Positions 56,004 to 64,000 of a DNA stretch of 64,000 nt are shown here, one piece after another. Position 1 is the stretch's first letter; the number at the start of each line of letters is the position of its first letter. The position numbers and the translations under genes are program-made. The notes under the pieces were generated by a model. The model worked only from the letters and a program-made list of their open reading frames with translations, searched no databases and was not told the origin of the DNA. Origin of the DNA: Methylorubrum populi (GTDB lineage: Bacteria > Pseudomonadota > Alphaproteobacteria > Rhizobiales > Beijerinckiaceae); the NCBI RefSeq assembly GCF_002355515.1, contig NZ_AP014809.1:4860501-4924500 (forward strand), written 5' to 3'.

Positions 56004-56438
56004 GAAGAGGGGTTCCTTCAGGTATCGGGCCGCTCGATTGCGCCGGCGGGTGGAGTGGCGGCTGGTCCGATGCTGGCGCGGCCGGTGCGTCGACACAAGG
56101 CGGCGACAAGGCACCGACAAAGCACTGACCGGCCTCGAGCCCTTCTGGGCGCCCGGATCCGCGGCGATCGAACGTCTTGGTACGGCCACCGGTTGAGGCC
56201 ATGGCAGGCGTTCGGAACGCGCCCGGCTCAGCTTCCTGTGCCCGGCGATGGCACGGCTGGCGAACCAGCGCGTTGAACGCTCTCGAACATACGGTCTCGC
56301 TTCCCCCTTGCCCGCTTCCCTCCTGTCCCCTTCCCCCTTGTCTGCGCACCGGCTCTCTTGTCCGAACCCGACCCCCTCGCCCGGTCTCCGATCGATCCCG
56401 CATCCCGGGGGGCTGCCGCCGTGGCGGGAGCGCGCGGC
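56004..56438. other. Intergenic region between PNPOx-family and hybrid kinase genes
   Basis: This divergent ~435-base gap contains pyrimidine-rich CCCTT/CCCCTT tracts near 56300-56350. I see no gene or clear operator in it. Confidence 0.5.
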
Positions 56439-59400
56439 GTGAGCGCCACGCCCACCTTCCTCGCCGGCGGCGGCGAGACCGGCGCGCTGATGCGCGCGCT
56501 CGATTGGGCATCGACGCCGCTCGGGCCGCCCGAGGCGTGGCCGGCCGCGCTCAAGACCCTGGTCGGGGTGATGCTGGGCTCGCAGCAGCCGATGCTGATC
56601 GTCTGGGGCGAGGCGCATGTCACGCTCTACAACGACGGCTACGCGCCGATGTGCGGCGCCCGCCACCCGCACGCGCTCAGCCGGCCCTTCGACGAGGTCT
56701 GGCACGACATCTGGGATCAGGTGGAGCCGATCCTGTCGCGGGCCTATGCCGGCGAGGCCACGCATATGGAGGACATCACCTTCACGATGCACCGCAACGG
56801 CTATCCGGAGGAGACCCACTTCGCCTTCGGCTACACGCCGGTGCGCGTCGAGGACGGTACCGTGGCGGGCATGTTCTGCGCCTGCTCGGAGACCACCGCC
56901 GCGGTGCGCGCCGGCCGGCAGATGCATGCCGAGCGCGAGCGCTTCGCCCGGCTGTTCGAGCAATCGCCGAGCTTCGTCGCGGTGCTCGACGGGCCCGACC
57001 ACGTCTTCGCCTTCGCCAACGCCGCCTATCGCGGGCTCGTCGCCCACCGCGACATTCTCGGCAAGCCGGTGCGCGCGGCCCTGCCGGAGATCGAGGGGCA
57101 GGGCTTCTTCGAATTGCTCGACGAGGTCTTCGTCACCGGCCGCACCCACACCGCGCACGGGGCGCCCGTGACGCTCCTGCGGGTGCCCGGCGGCGTACCC
57201 GAGCGGCGCTTCCTCGATTTCGTCTACCAGCCGATGCGCGACGCGAGCGGCACGATCACCGGCGTGTTCGTCGACGGCTCGGACGTGACCGAGCGGATCA
57301 CCGGCAACGCGGCGCTCGCCGAGAGCGAGGCGCGCTTCCGCACCATGGCGGACGATGCGCCGGTGATGATGTGGGTCACCGATCCGGACGGCGCCTGCCA
57401 GTACCTCAACCGGCGCTGGTACGAGTTCACCGGCCAGATCGAGGCGCAGGCGCTCGGCCTCGGTTGGCTCGACGCCGTGCATCCGGACGACCGCGGCTGG
57501 TCGGGCGAGACCTTCCTGAGGGCGAATGCCCGGCACGAGGGCTTCAGCCTCGAATACCGTCTGCGCCGCCGCGACGGCGCCTATCGCTGGGCGATCGATA
57601 CCGCGAGCCCGCGCTTTGCCGCCGACGGGAGTTTTATGGGCTATATCGGCTCGGTGGTCGATATCGAGGAGCGCCGCGCCGCCGAGCTGGCGCTCGCCGA
57701 GAGCGAGGAGCGCCTGCGGCTCGCCGTCGAGAGCGGCGAGATCGGCCTGTGGGACTTCGATCCGCGGGCCGGCACCCTGTTCTGGCCGCCGCGGATCAAG
57801 GCGATGTTCGGACTGCCGCCCGAGGCGGACGTGACCCTCGACGATTTCTCCGAAGGCCTCCATCCGGACGACCGGGCGCGGGTCAGCGCCGCCTTCGCCG
57901 CCGCCCTCGATCCCGTCTCCCGCGCCTTCTACGACGAGGAATTCCGCACGATCGGGCGCGCGGACGGCACCGTCCGCTGGATCGCCGCCAAGGGGCGCGG
58001 GGTGTTCGACGCGGAGGGGCGCTGCCTGCGCGCCGTCGGCAGCGCCATCGACATCACCGCGCGCAAGACGACCGAGGAGCGCCTCCTCGAGGCCACCCGC
58101 CGCCTCGACGCGGTGCTCGACAACGCGACGCAGGCCATCTTCATGATGGATGAGCGCCAGCACTGCGCCTACATGAATCGCGCCGCCGAGCGGCTGACCG
58201 GCTACACCCTGGAGGAGACGCGGGGCCAGGCGCTCCACGACGTCGTCCACCACACCCGGCCGGACGGCAGCCCCTACCCGCTCCACGAATGCCCGATCGA
58301 TCAGGCCTTCCCGGAGAACAACCAGGAGCAGGGCCAGGAGATCTTCGTCCACCGCGACGGCTCGTTCTACCCCGTCGCCTTCACCGCGAGCCCGATCCGC
58401 GACGAGGGCGGCGCGCCGATCGGCACCGTCATCGAGGCGCGCAACATCGAGGACGAGTTGCGCGCCAAGGCGCAATTGGAGGCGTTCAACGCGAGCCTGG
58501 AGCAGCAGGTCGCGGCCCGCACCGCCGAACTGATGCGGACCGAGGAGGCGCTGCGCCAGTCGCAGAAGATGGAGGCGGTGGGCCAGCTCACCGGCGGCCT
58601 CGCCCACGACTTCAACAACCTGCTCACCGGCATCACCGGCTCGCTCGAACTGCTCCAGACCCGCCTCGCCCAGGGGCGGCTCACCGAGATCGACCGCTAC
58701 GTCAACGCGGCGCAGGGGGCAGCCAAGCGGGCGGCGGCGCTGACGCATCGCCTGCTCGCCTTCTCACGGCGTCAGACGCTCGATCCGAAGCCCACCGACG
58801 TGAACCGGCTGGTGATGGGGATGGAGGAGTTGCTGCGCCGGACCATCGGCCCCTCCATCACCCTGGAGGTCGTGGCCGCGGGCGGGCTGTGGTCGGTGCT
58901 GGTCGATCCGAGCCAGCTCGAGAACGCGCTGCTGAACCTCTGCATCAACGCCCGCGACGCCATGCCGGATGGCGGCCGCATCACCATCGAGACCGCCAAC
59001 AAGTGGCTCGACGACCGCGGTGCCCGGGAGCGCGATCTCGATCCCGGCCAGTACTTGTCTCTTTGCGTGACCGATACCGGCACCGGCATGAGCCCGGAGG
59101 TGATCGCCAAGGCGTTCGATCCGTTCTTCACCACGAAGCCGATCGGCCAGGGCACGGGGCTGGGCCTGTCGATGATCTACGGCTTCGTGCGCCAGTCGGG
59201 CGGGCAGGTACGGATCTACTCGGAGGTCGGGCAGGGCACGACGATGTGTCTCTACCTGCCGCGGCATTACGGAGCCGCCGAGGAGCCCGATCTCGCCCCG
59301 GATCTGGCCGCCGCGCCGCGGGCCGAGCAGGGCGAGACGGTGCTGATCGTCGATGACGAGCCGACCGTTCGGATGCTGGTGACGGAGGTTCTGGAGGATC

Positions 59401-59699
59401 TCGGCTATACCGCGATCGAGGCGGCCGACGGCCCCTCCGGCCTCAAGGTGCTGCAATCGGACGTGCGCATCGACCTGCTGGTGACCGATGTGGGTCTGCC
59501 GGGCGGCATGAACGGGCGGCAGGTGGCCGATGCGGGCCGCGTCCTGCGGCCTGACCTGAAGGTGCTGTTCATCACCGGCTATGCCGAGAACGCCGCGGTG
59601 GGCAACGGTCACCTGGAGCCCGGCATGCAGGTCATCACCAAGCCCTTCGTGATGGAGGTGCTCGCCGCGCGCATCAAGGAGATGATCAACACGCGGTGA
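56439..59699 (+). CDS. Hybrid sensor histidine kinase with five PAS-type domains
   Basis: About 1086 residues from the GTG at 56439, with GGGAG eight bases upstream; a TTG at 56358 is an alternative. There are no membrane helices. Five PAS-type domains occupy roughly residues 40-670 (the third and fourth have clear LDAVHPDDR and LHPDDRARV endings). The kinase core has LTGGLAHDFNNLL (His about 723), LLNLCINARDAM, DTGTGMSP and GTGLGLSMIYGFV. A C-terminal receiver follows, with VLIVDDEP and the phospho-acceptor aspartate in LVTDVGLPGG. This layout is common in methylobacterial light- or redox-sensing kinases, but no chromophore cysteine motif (NCRFLQ) is present. Confidence 0.9.
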   Translation: MSATPTFLAGGGETGALMRALDWASTPLGPPEAWPAALKTLVGVMLGSQQPMLIVWGEAHVTLYNDGYAPMCGARHPHALSRPFDEVWHDIWDQVEPILSRAYAGEATHMEDITFTMHRNGYPEETHFAFGYTPVRVEDGTVAGMFCACSETTAAVRAGRQMHAERERFARLFEQSPSFVAVLDGPDHVFAFANAAYRGLVAHRDILGKPVRAALPEIEGQGFFELLDEVFVTGRTHTAHGAPVTLLRVPGGVPERRFLDFVYQPMRDASGTITGVFVDGSDVTERITGNAALAESEARFRTMADDAPVMMWVTDPDGACQYLNRRWYEFTGQIEAQALGLGWLDAVHPDDRGWSGETFLRANARHEGFSLEYRLRRRDGAYRWAIDTASPRFAADGSFMGYIGSVVDIEERRAAELALAESEERLRLAVESGEIGLWDFDPRAGTLFWPPRIKAMFGLPPEADVTLDDFSEGLHPDDRARVSAAFAAALDPVSRAFYDEEFRTIGRADGTVRWIAAKGRGVFDAEGRCLRAVGSAIDITARKTTEERLLEATRRLDAVLDNATQAIFMMDERQHCAYMNRAAERLTGYTLEETRGQALHDVVHHTRPDGSPYPLHECPIDQAFPENNQEQGQEIFVHRDGSFYPVAFTASPIRDEGGAPIGTVIEARNIEDELRAKAQLEAFNASLEQQVAARTAELMRTEEALRQSQKMEAVGQLTGGLAHDFNNLLTGITGSLELLQTRLAQGRLTEIDRYVNAAQGAAKRAAALTHRLLAFSRRQTLDPKPTDVNRLVMGMEELLRRTIGPSITLEVVAAGGLWSVLVDPSQLENALLNLCINARDAMPDGGRITIETANKWLDDRGARERDLDPGQYLSLCVTDTGTGMSPEVIAKAFDPFFTTKPIGQGTGLGLSMIYGFVRQSGGQVRIYSEVGQGTTMCLYLPRHYGAAEEPDLAPDLAAAPRAEQGETVLIVDDEPTVRMLVTEVLEDLGYTAIEAADGPSGLKVLQSDVRIDLLVTDVGLPGGMNGRQVADAGRVLRPDLKVLFITGYAENAAVGNGHLEPGMQVITKPFVMEVLAARIKEMINTR

Positions 59700-59742
59700 G
59701 GGGGCAAGCCCTCGTCTCGTCGCGCGGATCAAGGCTCGGATT

Positions 59743-59769
59743 CCCTCTCCCCGCGTGGCGGGGAGAGGG
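59743..59769. repeat. Intergenic palindrome of the CCCTCTCCCCGC type, copy 2
   Basis: CCCTCTCCCCGC and its exact complement flank GTG. It lies between the convergent kinase and glycosyltransferase genes, like copy 1 at 30854-30879, and may act as a terminator. Confidence 0.6.
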
Positions 59770-59792
59770 GAAAGCCCAGCCGGCACGTGCGA

Positions 59793-62021
59793 TTAAAACC
59801 GCGCCGGATCGAGTTCGAAGGTCGGCGGCAGGGCCTCGAACCATTCGCTGTAATAGGGGTCGCGCGGGATCGCCTCCGCCCAGCGGGCGCGGAAGCGGGC
59901 CTGCTCGTCCGCCGCGACGGTGCGCGCCCGGTTGCGGCTCTCGTAATGGTAGAGCGCGGCCTCGGCGCAGTAGACGCTGCGCAGGCCCCGCTCCCGCAGG
60001 CGCAGGCAGAGATCGACATCGTTGTAATTGACGGCGAAGCCCTCGTCGAAGCCGTCGATCGCCTCGAAATCCGCGCGGCGCACCATCACGCAGGCGCCCG
60101 TCACCGCGAGGTAGTTGCGGTTGCCCGCGGTCGAGAAGAAGTGGCCGGGATCCTCCCGCGGATAGGAGCGGCGGGGATGGTCGGGGGTCGCGTCGATCAC
60201 CGTGACGCCGACATGCTGCAACTCGCCGGTCTCGAACAGCAGTTTCGGGCCGACCGCCCCGACGCCGGGGATCTGCAGGAGCGCCAGCATCGCCTCGATC
60301 CAGTCGGGGCTGATGGTCTCGATGTCGTCGTTGAGGAAGATCAGCACTTCGCCCTTCGCCGCCCGCGCGCCGAGATTCATCTTGGCGGCGACGTTGAAGT
60401 CCGGCCGGTCCCAGGTGACCGAGCGGGCGCCGAAGCGCGCCAGCGCTTCCTTCGTCGCGGGCCGGAGATCGCCGTTGTCGACGGCGACGATCTCGATGTG
60501 TTCGTAGCTGCTCCGCTCGCGGATGCTGGCAAGGCAGGCGGCGAGCAGATCGACGCTGCGGCCCCGCACCTCGCTGTCGCGGCCGGCGGTGGGGATCACG
60601 ATCGAGACCAGGGGCCGCTCCTTGAGCGGACGGCGCAGGTGGAAGCTGCCGGCGAAGGCGGTGGGGCGCACGAAATCGAGCCCGCCGGTGCGCCGCGCCC
60701 GGTCCTCCAGAGCGCGGACGGCGGCAGCGACGACGTAGCCCTTGTTGTCCATTGCCTGGGCGGTCGAACCGGGGATCGCCCGCCAGTGGTAGAGCACCTG
60801 GGGCACGTGGCGCACGCGCGTCACGTGCTCGGTGTAGCGCAGCACGAAGTCGTAATCCTGCGCGCCCTCGCACTCCGCCCGGAACGCGCCGATGCGGTCG
60901 ACGATGTCCCGCCGGTAGAGCGCGAGATGGGCCGTGTACATGCAGGCCTCCAGCGTCTCGGGCGACCAGTCCGGCTTGAAGAACGGCTCGTAGCGCTCGC
61001 CCGCCACCGTGATCTTGTCCTCGTCCGAGTAGAGGAAATCGATCCGCGGATCCGCGTTCAGGGCTTCGACGAAGGCGAACAGCGCGTGCGGGGGAATCAC
61101 GTCGTCGTGGTCGATCAGGGTGATCCAGTCGCCGGTCGCGAGTGCCAGGGCGTCGTTGCTCGCCCCGACGATGCGGCCGTTCTCACGTCTCCGGTGCAGC
61201 CGCACCCGCGGCTCCTGCGCCGCCAGCGCGTCGAGCATCGGCGCGATGTGGGGGGCGGTCGAGGCGTCGTCACAGAGACACAGCTCCCAGTCGGGATAGG
61301 CTTGCGCCCGGATGCTGGCGAGCGCCGCCTCGAGATAGGGTTTGGGCGTGTTGTAGACCGGCATGACGATGGAGATGCGCGGCCGCAGGCGGAACCCCGC
61401 GATCGCCGTCCGCATCGCCTCCGGGCTCGGCAGGGCCGGGCGCTCGACCTGCTCGATCCAGGCGGCGTAGGAGGCCGCGGCCGGCCGCGGCCGGGCGCTG
61501 TCCCAGAACGCCCGCCACAGGGCGGCGGGCGGCCGGCTCGCGGCGAGGCGGGCGAGGCGCCCGAGCAGGGAAGCGGCCCCCCGCTCCTCCTCCGGCAGCC
61601 GTGCCACGAGCCGGCGGGCGACGGCGAGCGCGGCGGCCGGGCCGCGCAGCGGCTCCAGCGTCGCCCGAGCGAGGCGGAAGCGCCCGCTCGCGGCCAGCGG
61701 ATCGAGGCGCAGGCCCCGCACCCGGCGCGGCAGGCGCACGAGGTCGTCGATCCCTCCGTCCTCCCGTACTTCGAGCCGGACCGCCTCGTCCTCGCGAAAA
61801 CCCGAGCCGTCATCGACGTAGAGGAGCGGCACCGGTTTCGTGGAGCCCAGCCCTTCGAGGTCGGCGCGGATGCGGACCCAGCCCCCCGCGAGCCGGAACG
61901 GGAACAGCCGCCCGCCGCGGGGATGGGTCAGCCGGAATTGCGGGTCGGAGCCGGTGGAGCGCCACACGCCCTCCCCCTCCGGCTCGACCTGTCCCTTCGG
62001 TTCGATGCGGCACGCGATCAT
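59793..62021 (-). CDS. Glycosyltransferase with two family 2 domains
   Basis: About 742 residues from the ATG at 62021. The first ~210 residues are not a known domain. Then two GT-A domains follow. The first begins ISIVMPVYNTPKPYLEAAL, with LCDDAST and the LIDHDDVIPPHAL metal motif. The second begins VSIVIPTAGRDSEVRG, with NDDIETISPDW and the later GFDEGFAVNYNDVDLCLRL carrying an acidic catalytic motif. Proteins of this type build O-antigen or capsule-like glycans. It is divergent from nothing; the cupin gene lies upstream on the same strand with about 12 bp between. Confidence 0.88.
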   Translation of the reverse strand: MIACRIEPKGQVEPEGEGVWRSTGSDPQFRLTHPRGGRLFPFRLAGGWVRIRADLEGLGSTKPVPLLYVDDGSGFREDEAVRLEVREDGGIDDLVRLPRRVRGLRLDPLAASGRFRLARATLEPLRGPAAALAVARRLVARLPEEERGAASLLGRLARLAASRPPAALWRAFWDSARPRPAAASYAAWIEQVERPALPSPEAMRTAIAGFRLRPRISIVMPVYNTPKPYLEAALASIRAQAYPDWELCLCDDASTAPHIAPMLDALAAQEPRVRLHRRRENGRIVGASNDALALATGDWITLIDHDDVIPPHALFAFVEALNADPRIDFLYSDEDKITVAGERYEPFFKPDWSPETLEACMYTAHLALYRRDIVDRIGAFRAECEGAQDYDFVLRYTEHVTRVRHVPQVLYHWRAIPGSTAQAMDNKGYVVAAAVRALEDRARRTGGLDFVRPTAFAGSFHLRRPLKERPLVSIVIPTAGRDSEVRGRSVDLLAACLASIRERSSYEHIEIVAVDNGDLRPATKEALARFGARSVTWDRPDFNVAAKMNLGARAAKGEVLIFLNDDIETISPDWIEAMLALLQIPGVGAVGPKLLFETGELQHVGVTVIDATPDHPRRSYPREDPGHFFSTAGNRNYLAVTGACVMVRRADFEAIDGFDEGFAVNYNDVDLCLRLRERGLRSVYCAEAALYHYESRNRARTVAADEQARFRARWAEAIPRDPYYSEWFEALPPTFELDPARF

Positions 62022-62032
62022 GGCGACAGGCG

Positions 62033-62371
62033 TTAGCGCGGCGCGAAGTGAACCGCGAGCCAGATCGTCGGATTCTGCGTGCTCTCGACGCGGTGCCGGC
62101 GGTGCGCCGGGATCAGCAGGTGGTCGCCCGCCGCCAGCAGGCGCGGCGCGGGCTCGTCGGCGAACCGCAGTTCGGCGCCGCCCCGGAGCACCGCGACCCA
62201 CTCGTCCTCATCCTGGTCGTACCAGAAGCCCGGCGGGCTCGCCTGCCCCGTCGAGACGATACGCTCCACCCGCATGCCGGGGCGGGCGAGCAGGGTCTCG
62301 AAGAGTTCCTCATCCGCCTGCGCCGGCAATCCGGCGAACAGATTCGGACAGACGGTGTTGCGGGCGGTCAT
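62033..62371 (-). CDS. Cupin domain protein
   Basis: About 112 residues from the ATG at 62371, with GGAGA seven bases upstream. A single cupin barrel has PPGFWYDQDEDEWVAVLRG (the G-x(5)-H-x-H region is degenerate, with Tyr/Asp/Glu) and RLLAAGDHLLIPAHRRHRV as motif 2. The conserved DQDEDEWV is typical of a family of unknown-function cupins. It precedes the glycosyltransferase gene closely and may be co-transcribed. Confidence 0.8.
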   Translation of the reverse strand: MTARNTVCPNLFAGLPAQADEELFETLLARPGMRVERIVSTGQASPPGFWYDQDEDEWVAVLRGGAELRFADEPAPRLLAAGDHLLIPAHRRHRVESTQNPTIWLAVHFAPR

Positions 62372-62496
62372 GCGGATGTCTCCCCTGGCCGGGAGCACGC
62401 GCCGAAACCCGAGCCGGTGTGCGACCGAGCCGATCTCTCGGCGTTGAATCAGGGAAGGCGGCGCGCCCCCGCGCCGCCGCAGCTTGCGACGGATCG

Positions 62497-62661
62497 ATGC
62501 CCGAAACCAACCCCGTGCCGCCCCCGCCGGTCAGCGAGGATGCCGGCCTGCCGACGCCGCCGAGCCCCGGTCGGCTGCCGCCGCCGAATCTGCCGCCGGC
62601 TCCGTCCCCCTCCGACGAATCGTCCCCCGGTGACAGGACGGACGGCGGCGGCACGGAGTGA
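62497..62661 (+). CDS. Proline-rich microprotein coupled to pcm
   Basis: A 54-residue open frame starting MPETNPVPPPPVSEDAGLP and made almost wholly of Pro, Ser, Asp and Gly. The stop TGA (62659-62661) is four bases before the GTG of the next gene, and the next gene's ribosome site GGAG lies inside the end of this frame, so translational coupling is likely. I do not recognise a family, and a low-complexity frame of this size could also be chance. Confidence 0.4.
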   Translation: MPETNPVPPPPVSEDAGLPTPPSPGRLPPPNLPPAPSPSDESSPGDRTDGGGTE

Positions 62662-62665
62662 GGCG

Positions 62666-63319
62666 GTGCCGGATCGTGCCGAGGACCGAGCCCGGATGGT
62701 CGCGGCGCAGCTGATCGCCCGCGGCATCGGCGACGCCGCCGTCCTCGACGCGATGGGGCGCGTCCCGCGGGAGGCCTTCGTCCCGGCCGATCTCGCGGTG
62801 GAGGCCTACGGCGACGGGCCGCTGCCGATCGGGGCCGGACAGACGATCTCGCAGCCCTACGTCCTCGCCCTGATGGTCGAGGCGCTCGCCCTGCGGCCCG
62901 GCGACCGGGTGCTGGAGGTCGGCTCCGGCTGCGGCTACGCGGCGGCGGTGATGGCGCGGATGGGGGCGCAGGTCTTCGCGATCGAGCGCCACGCCGCTCT
63001 CGCCGAGCCGGCCCGGACGCGTCTCGCCGCGCTCGGCTTCGCCTCGGTGCATCTGCGCGTCGGCGACGGACAGGTGGGCTGGCCGGAGGCCGCACCCTTC
63101 GACGCGATCCTCGTCTCCGCGGCGGGGTCGGAGGTGCCACGGGCGCTGAAGGATCAGCTTCGCGACGGCGGCCGCCTCGTCATCCCGGCCGGCCCGCCCG
63201 GCGGGCAGACGCTGCTGCGGCTGATCCGGCGCGGGCCGGACCGGTTCGAGACCCGCGATCTCGGCCCGGTCTCCTTCGTGCCGCTGTTGCGGGGCGTGGG
63301 GACGGCGGACGTCCCATGA
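62666..63319 (+). CDS. pcm: Protein-L-isoaspartate O-methyltransferase
   Basis: About 217 residues from the GTG at 62666, with GGAG seven bases upstream. This is the canonical enzyme: RVPREAFVPADLAVEAYGDG, then the PCMT signature GAGQTISQPYVLALMVEAL, SAM motif I RVLEVGSGCGYAAAVMARM, and the late FDAILVSAAGSEVPRALKDQ. It methylates L-isoaspartyl residues in damaged proteins. The second copy at 32471-33175 has an altered signature, so this one is the better candidate for the housekeeping activity. Confidence 0.92.
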   Translation: MPDRAEDRARMVAAQLIARGIGDAAVLDAMGRVPREAFVPADLAVEAYGDGPLPIGAGQTISQPYVLALMVEALALRPGDRVLEVGSGCGYAAAVMARMGAQVFAIERHAALAEPARTRLAALGFASVHLRVGDGQVGWPEAAPFDAILVSAAGSEVPRALKDQLRDGGRLVIPAGPPGGQTLLRLIRRGPDRFETRDLGPVSFVPLLRGVGTADVP

Positions 63320-63444
63320 CCCGCGTGCGCCTCCCGTCATGTCGGCACCGCGTCGGGGCGAACTTGCCTCCCTTCGGGAACAGCAGAACGCCCTCCTCTG
63401 GAAAATTGCAAAAAATCTCGAAGATGCGGGAACCCGGCGCGGTC

Positions 63445-63549
63445 ATCCGCGTTACGCGCGTGTGAGGCCCCGCAGGGCTCACAGGTTGGGCGCCGGACGC
63501 AGGTGTCCGGCGGCCCTCGTCATCACGTTGCTCCAAGGAGGATGTGGTC
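63445..63549 (+). promoter_or_regulatory. ROSE-type RNA thermometer upstream of hsp20
   Basis: The hsp20 leader contains three successive hairpins: TGTGAG/CTCACA with a GCCC/GGGC extension, a perfect CGCCGGAC/GTCCGGCG stem, and a last hairpin in which CATCACGTTGCTCC pairs with AAGGAGGATG, hiding the ribosome site. The TTGCT/AAGGAGGAT arrangement is that of ROSE elements known to control alphaproteobacterial small heat-shock genes; melting at high temperature frees translation. Confidence 0.75.
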
Positions 63550-64000
63550 ATGAGGACCTTCGACTTCGCTCCCCTCTACCGTTCCACCGTTGGCTTCGAC
63601 CGACTGTTCTCCCTGCTCGACCAGGCCGAGACCTCGGCCGCTTGGCCGCCCTACGACATCGAGAAGATGTCCGACGACGCCTACCGCATCACCATGGCGG
63701 TCGCCGGGTTCGCGCAGGACGAGATCGAGCTCACCCAGCACGACACCACGCTTCTCGTCACGGGCCAGAAAAAGGCCCAGGAGGGCGAGCGGCAGTACCT
63801 GCACCGGGGCATCGCCGGCCGCACCTTCCGCCAGACCTTCAACCTGGCCCAGCACGTGCGGGTCACGGGCGCGAGCCTGGAAAACGGCCTGCTCACGGTG
63901 GAGTTGAAGCGCGAGGTGCCGGAAGCGCTCAAGCCCCGCCGCATCGCCATCGGCGGCACACAGGCCGCCGTCGGGCAGGACAACGGGCCGGCCCGAAACG
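63550..64000 (+). CDS. Hsp20 family small heat-shock protein (runs off right edge)
   Basis: The first 150 codons are visible, and the frame continues past the edge. The start MRTFDFAPLYRSTVGFDRLF is that of IbpA/HspA-type proteins. The alpha-crystallin domain follows with PPYDIEKMSDDAYRITMAVA, GFAQDEIELTQHDTTLLVTG and the ASLENGLLTVELKREVPEAL (A-x-x-x-N-G-x-L) motif. The product is an ATP-independent chaperone that holds unfolding proteins. AAGGAGG lies upstream within the thermometer hairpin. Confidence 0.95.
   Translation, partial: MRTFDFAPLYRSTVGFDRLFSLLDQAETSAAWPPYDIEKMSDDAYRITMAVAGFAQDEIELTQHDTTLLVTGQKKAQEGERQYLHRGIAGRTFRQTFNLAQHVRVTGASLENGLLTVELKREVPEALKPRRIAIGGTQAAVGQDNGPARN

Overview
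The window is GC-rich alphaproteobacterial DNA, most likely from a Methylobacterium/Methylorubrum-type methylotroph. The main pointers are two tandem pqqA genes encoding the 29-residue PQQ precursor, the Rhizobiales-style order yajC-secD-secF with NDUFAF3- and NDUFAF6-like genes, an LdtR-type MarR regulator next to a DUF6163 gene, many PAS/response-regulator proteins, and a ROSE-type RNA thermometer before an hsp20 gene. The species cannot be fixed from the sequence alone.

Positions 1 to about 5181 are one end of a genomic island inserted at the 3' end of a tRNA-Leu(GAG) gene (5182-5266, minus strand). Moving away from the tRNA, the island holds a tyrosine-integrase gene that is broken by an IS630-family remnant, a stand-alone response-regulator receiver protein, a small degraded gene, a serine recombinase, and an AT-rich pair of overlapping reverse transcriptase genes on the minus strand. 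The pair matches the Drt3a + Drt3b architecture of DRT type 3 anti-phage systems; Drt3b runs off the left edge. This is the most notable accessory system in the window.

From 5267 onward the DNA is chromosomal backbone. 5.4-12.6 kb: fliN, lipB, a family 2 glycosyltransferase, an oxidoreductase, a YdcZ-type transporter, an AI-2E-family transporter with an unusual C-terminal domain, and a receiver protein. 12.8-25.2 kb: a pentapeptide-repeat membrane protein, a hybrid histidine kinase, a divergent MocR regulator/EamA transporter pair, a LuxR-type response regulator, GNAT and DUF983 genes, lactate permease, manganese catalase, and a HigBA-like toxin-antitoxin pair with two palindromic operators. 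25.2-35.3 kb: putative respiratory complex I assembly factors, yajC-secD-secF, a DUF815 ATPase, a degenerate M23 protein and the serS-surE-pcm run.

35.3-47.7 kb: the tandem pqqA genes, ldtR, a DUF6163 gene, a 3-hydroxyisobutyryl-CoA hydrolase gene, hemB, an RDD protein, bpt, an acetyltransferase, a YpfJ-type metallopeptidase, a family 4 uracil-DNA glycosylase, ETF-ubiquinone oxidoreductase and a P1 peptidase. 47.8-64 kb: a CHAP-domain lysin-like protein, rarD, an Rmf-like protein, metC, a GGDEF-EAL protein, a methyltransferase with a CtrA-like box upstream, a PNPOx-family protein, a five-PAS hybrid kinase, a double-domain glycosyltransferase, a cupin, a proline-rich microprotein coupled to a second pcm gene, and hsp20 running off the right edge.
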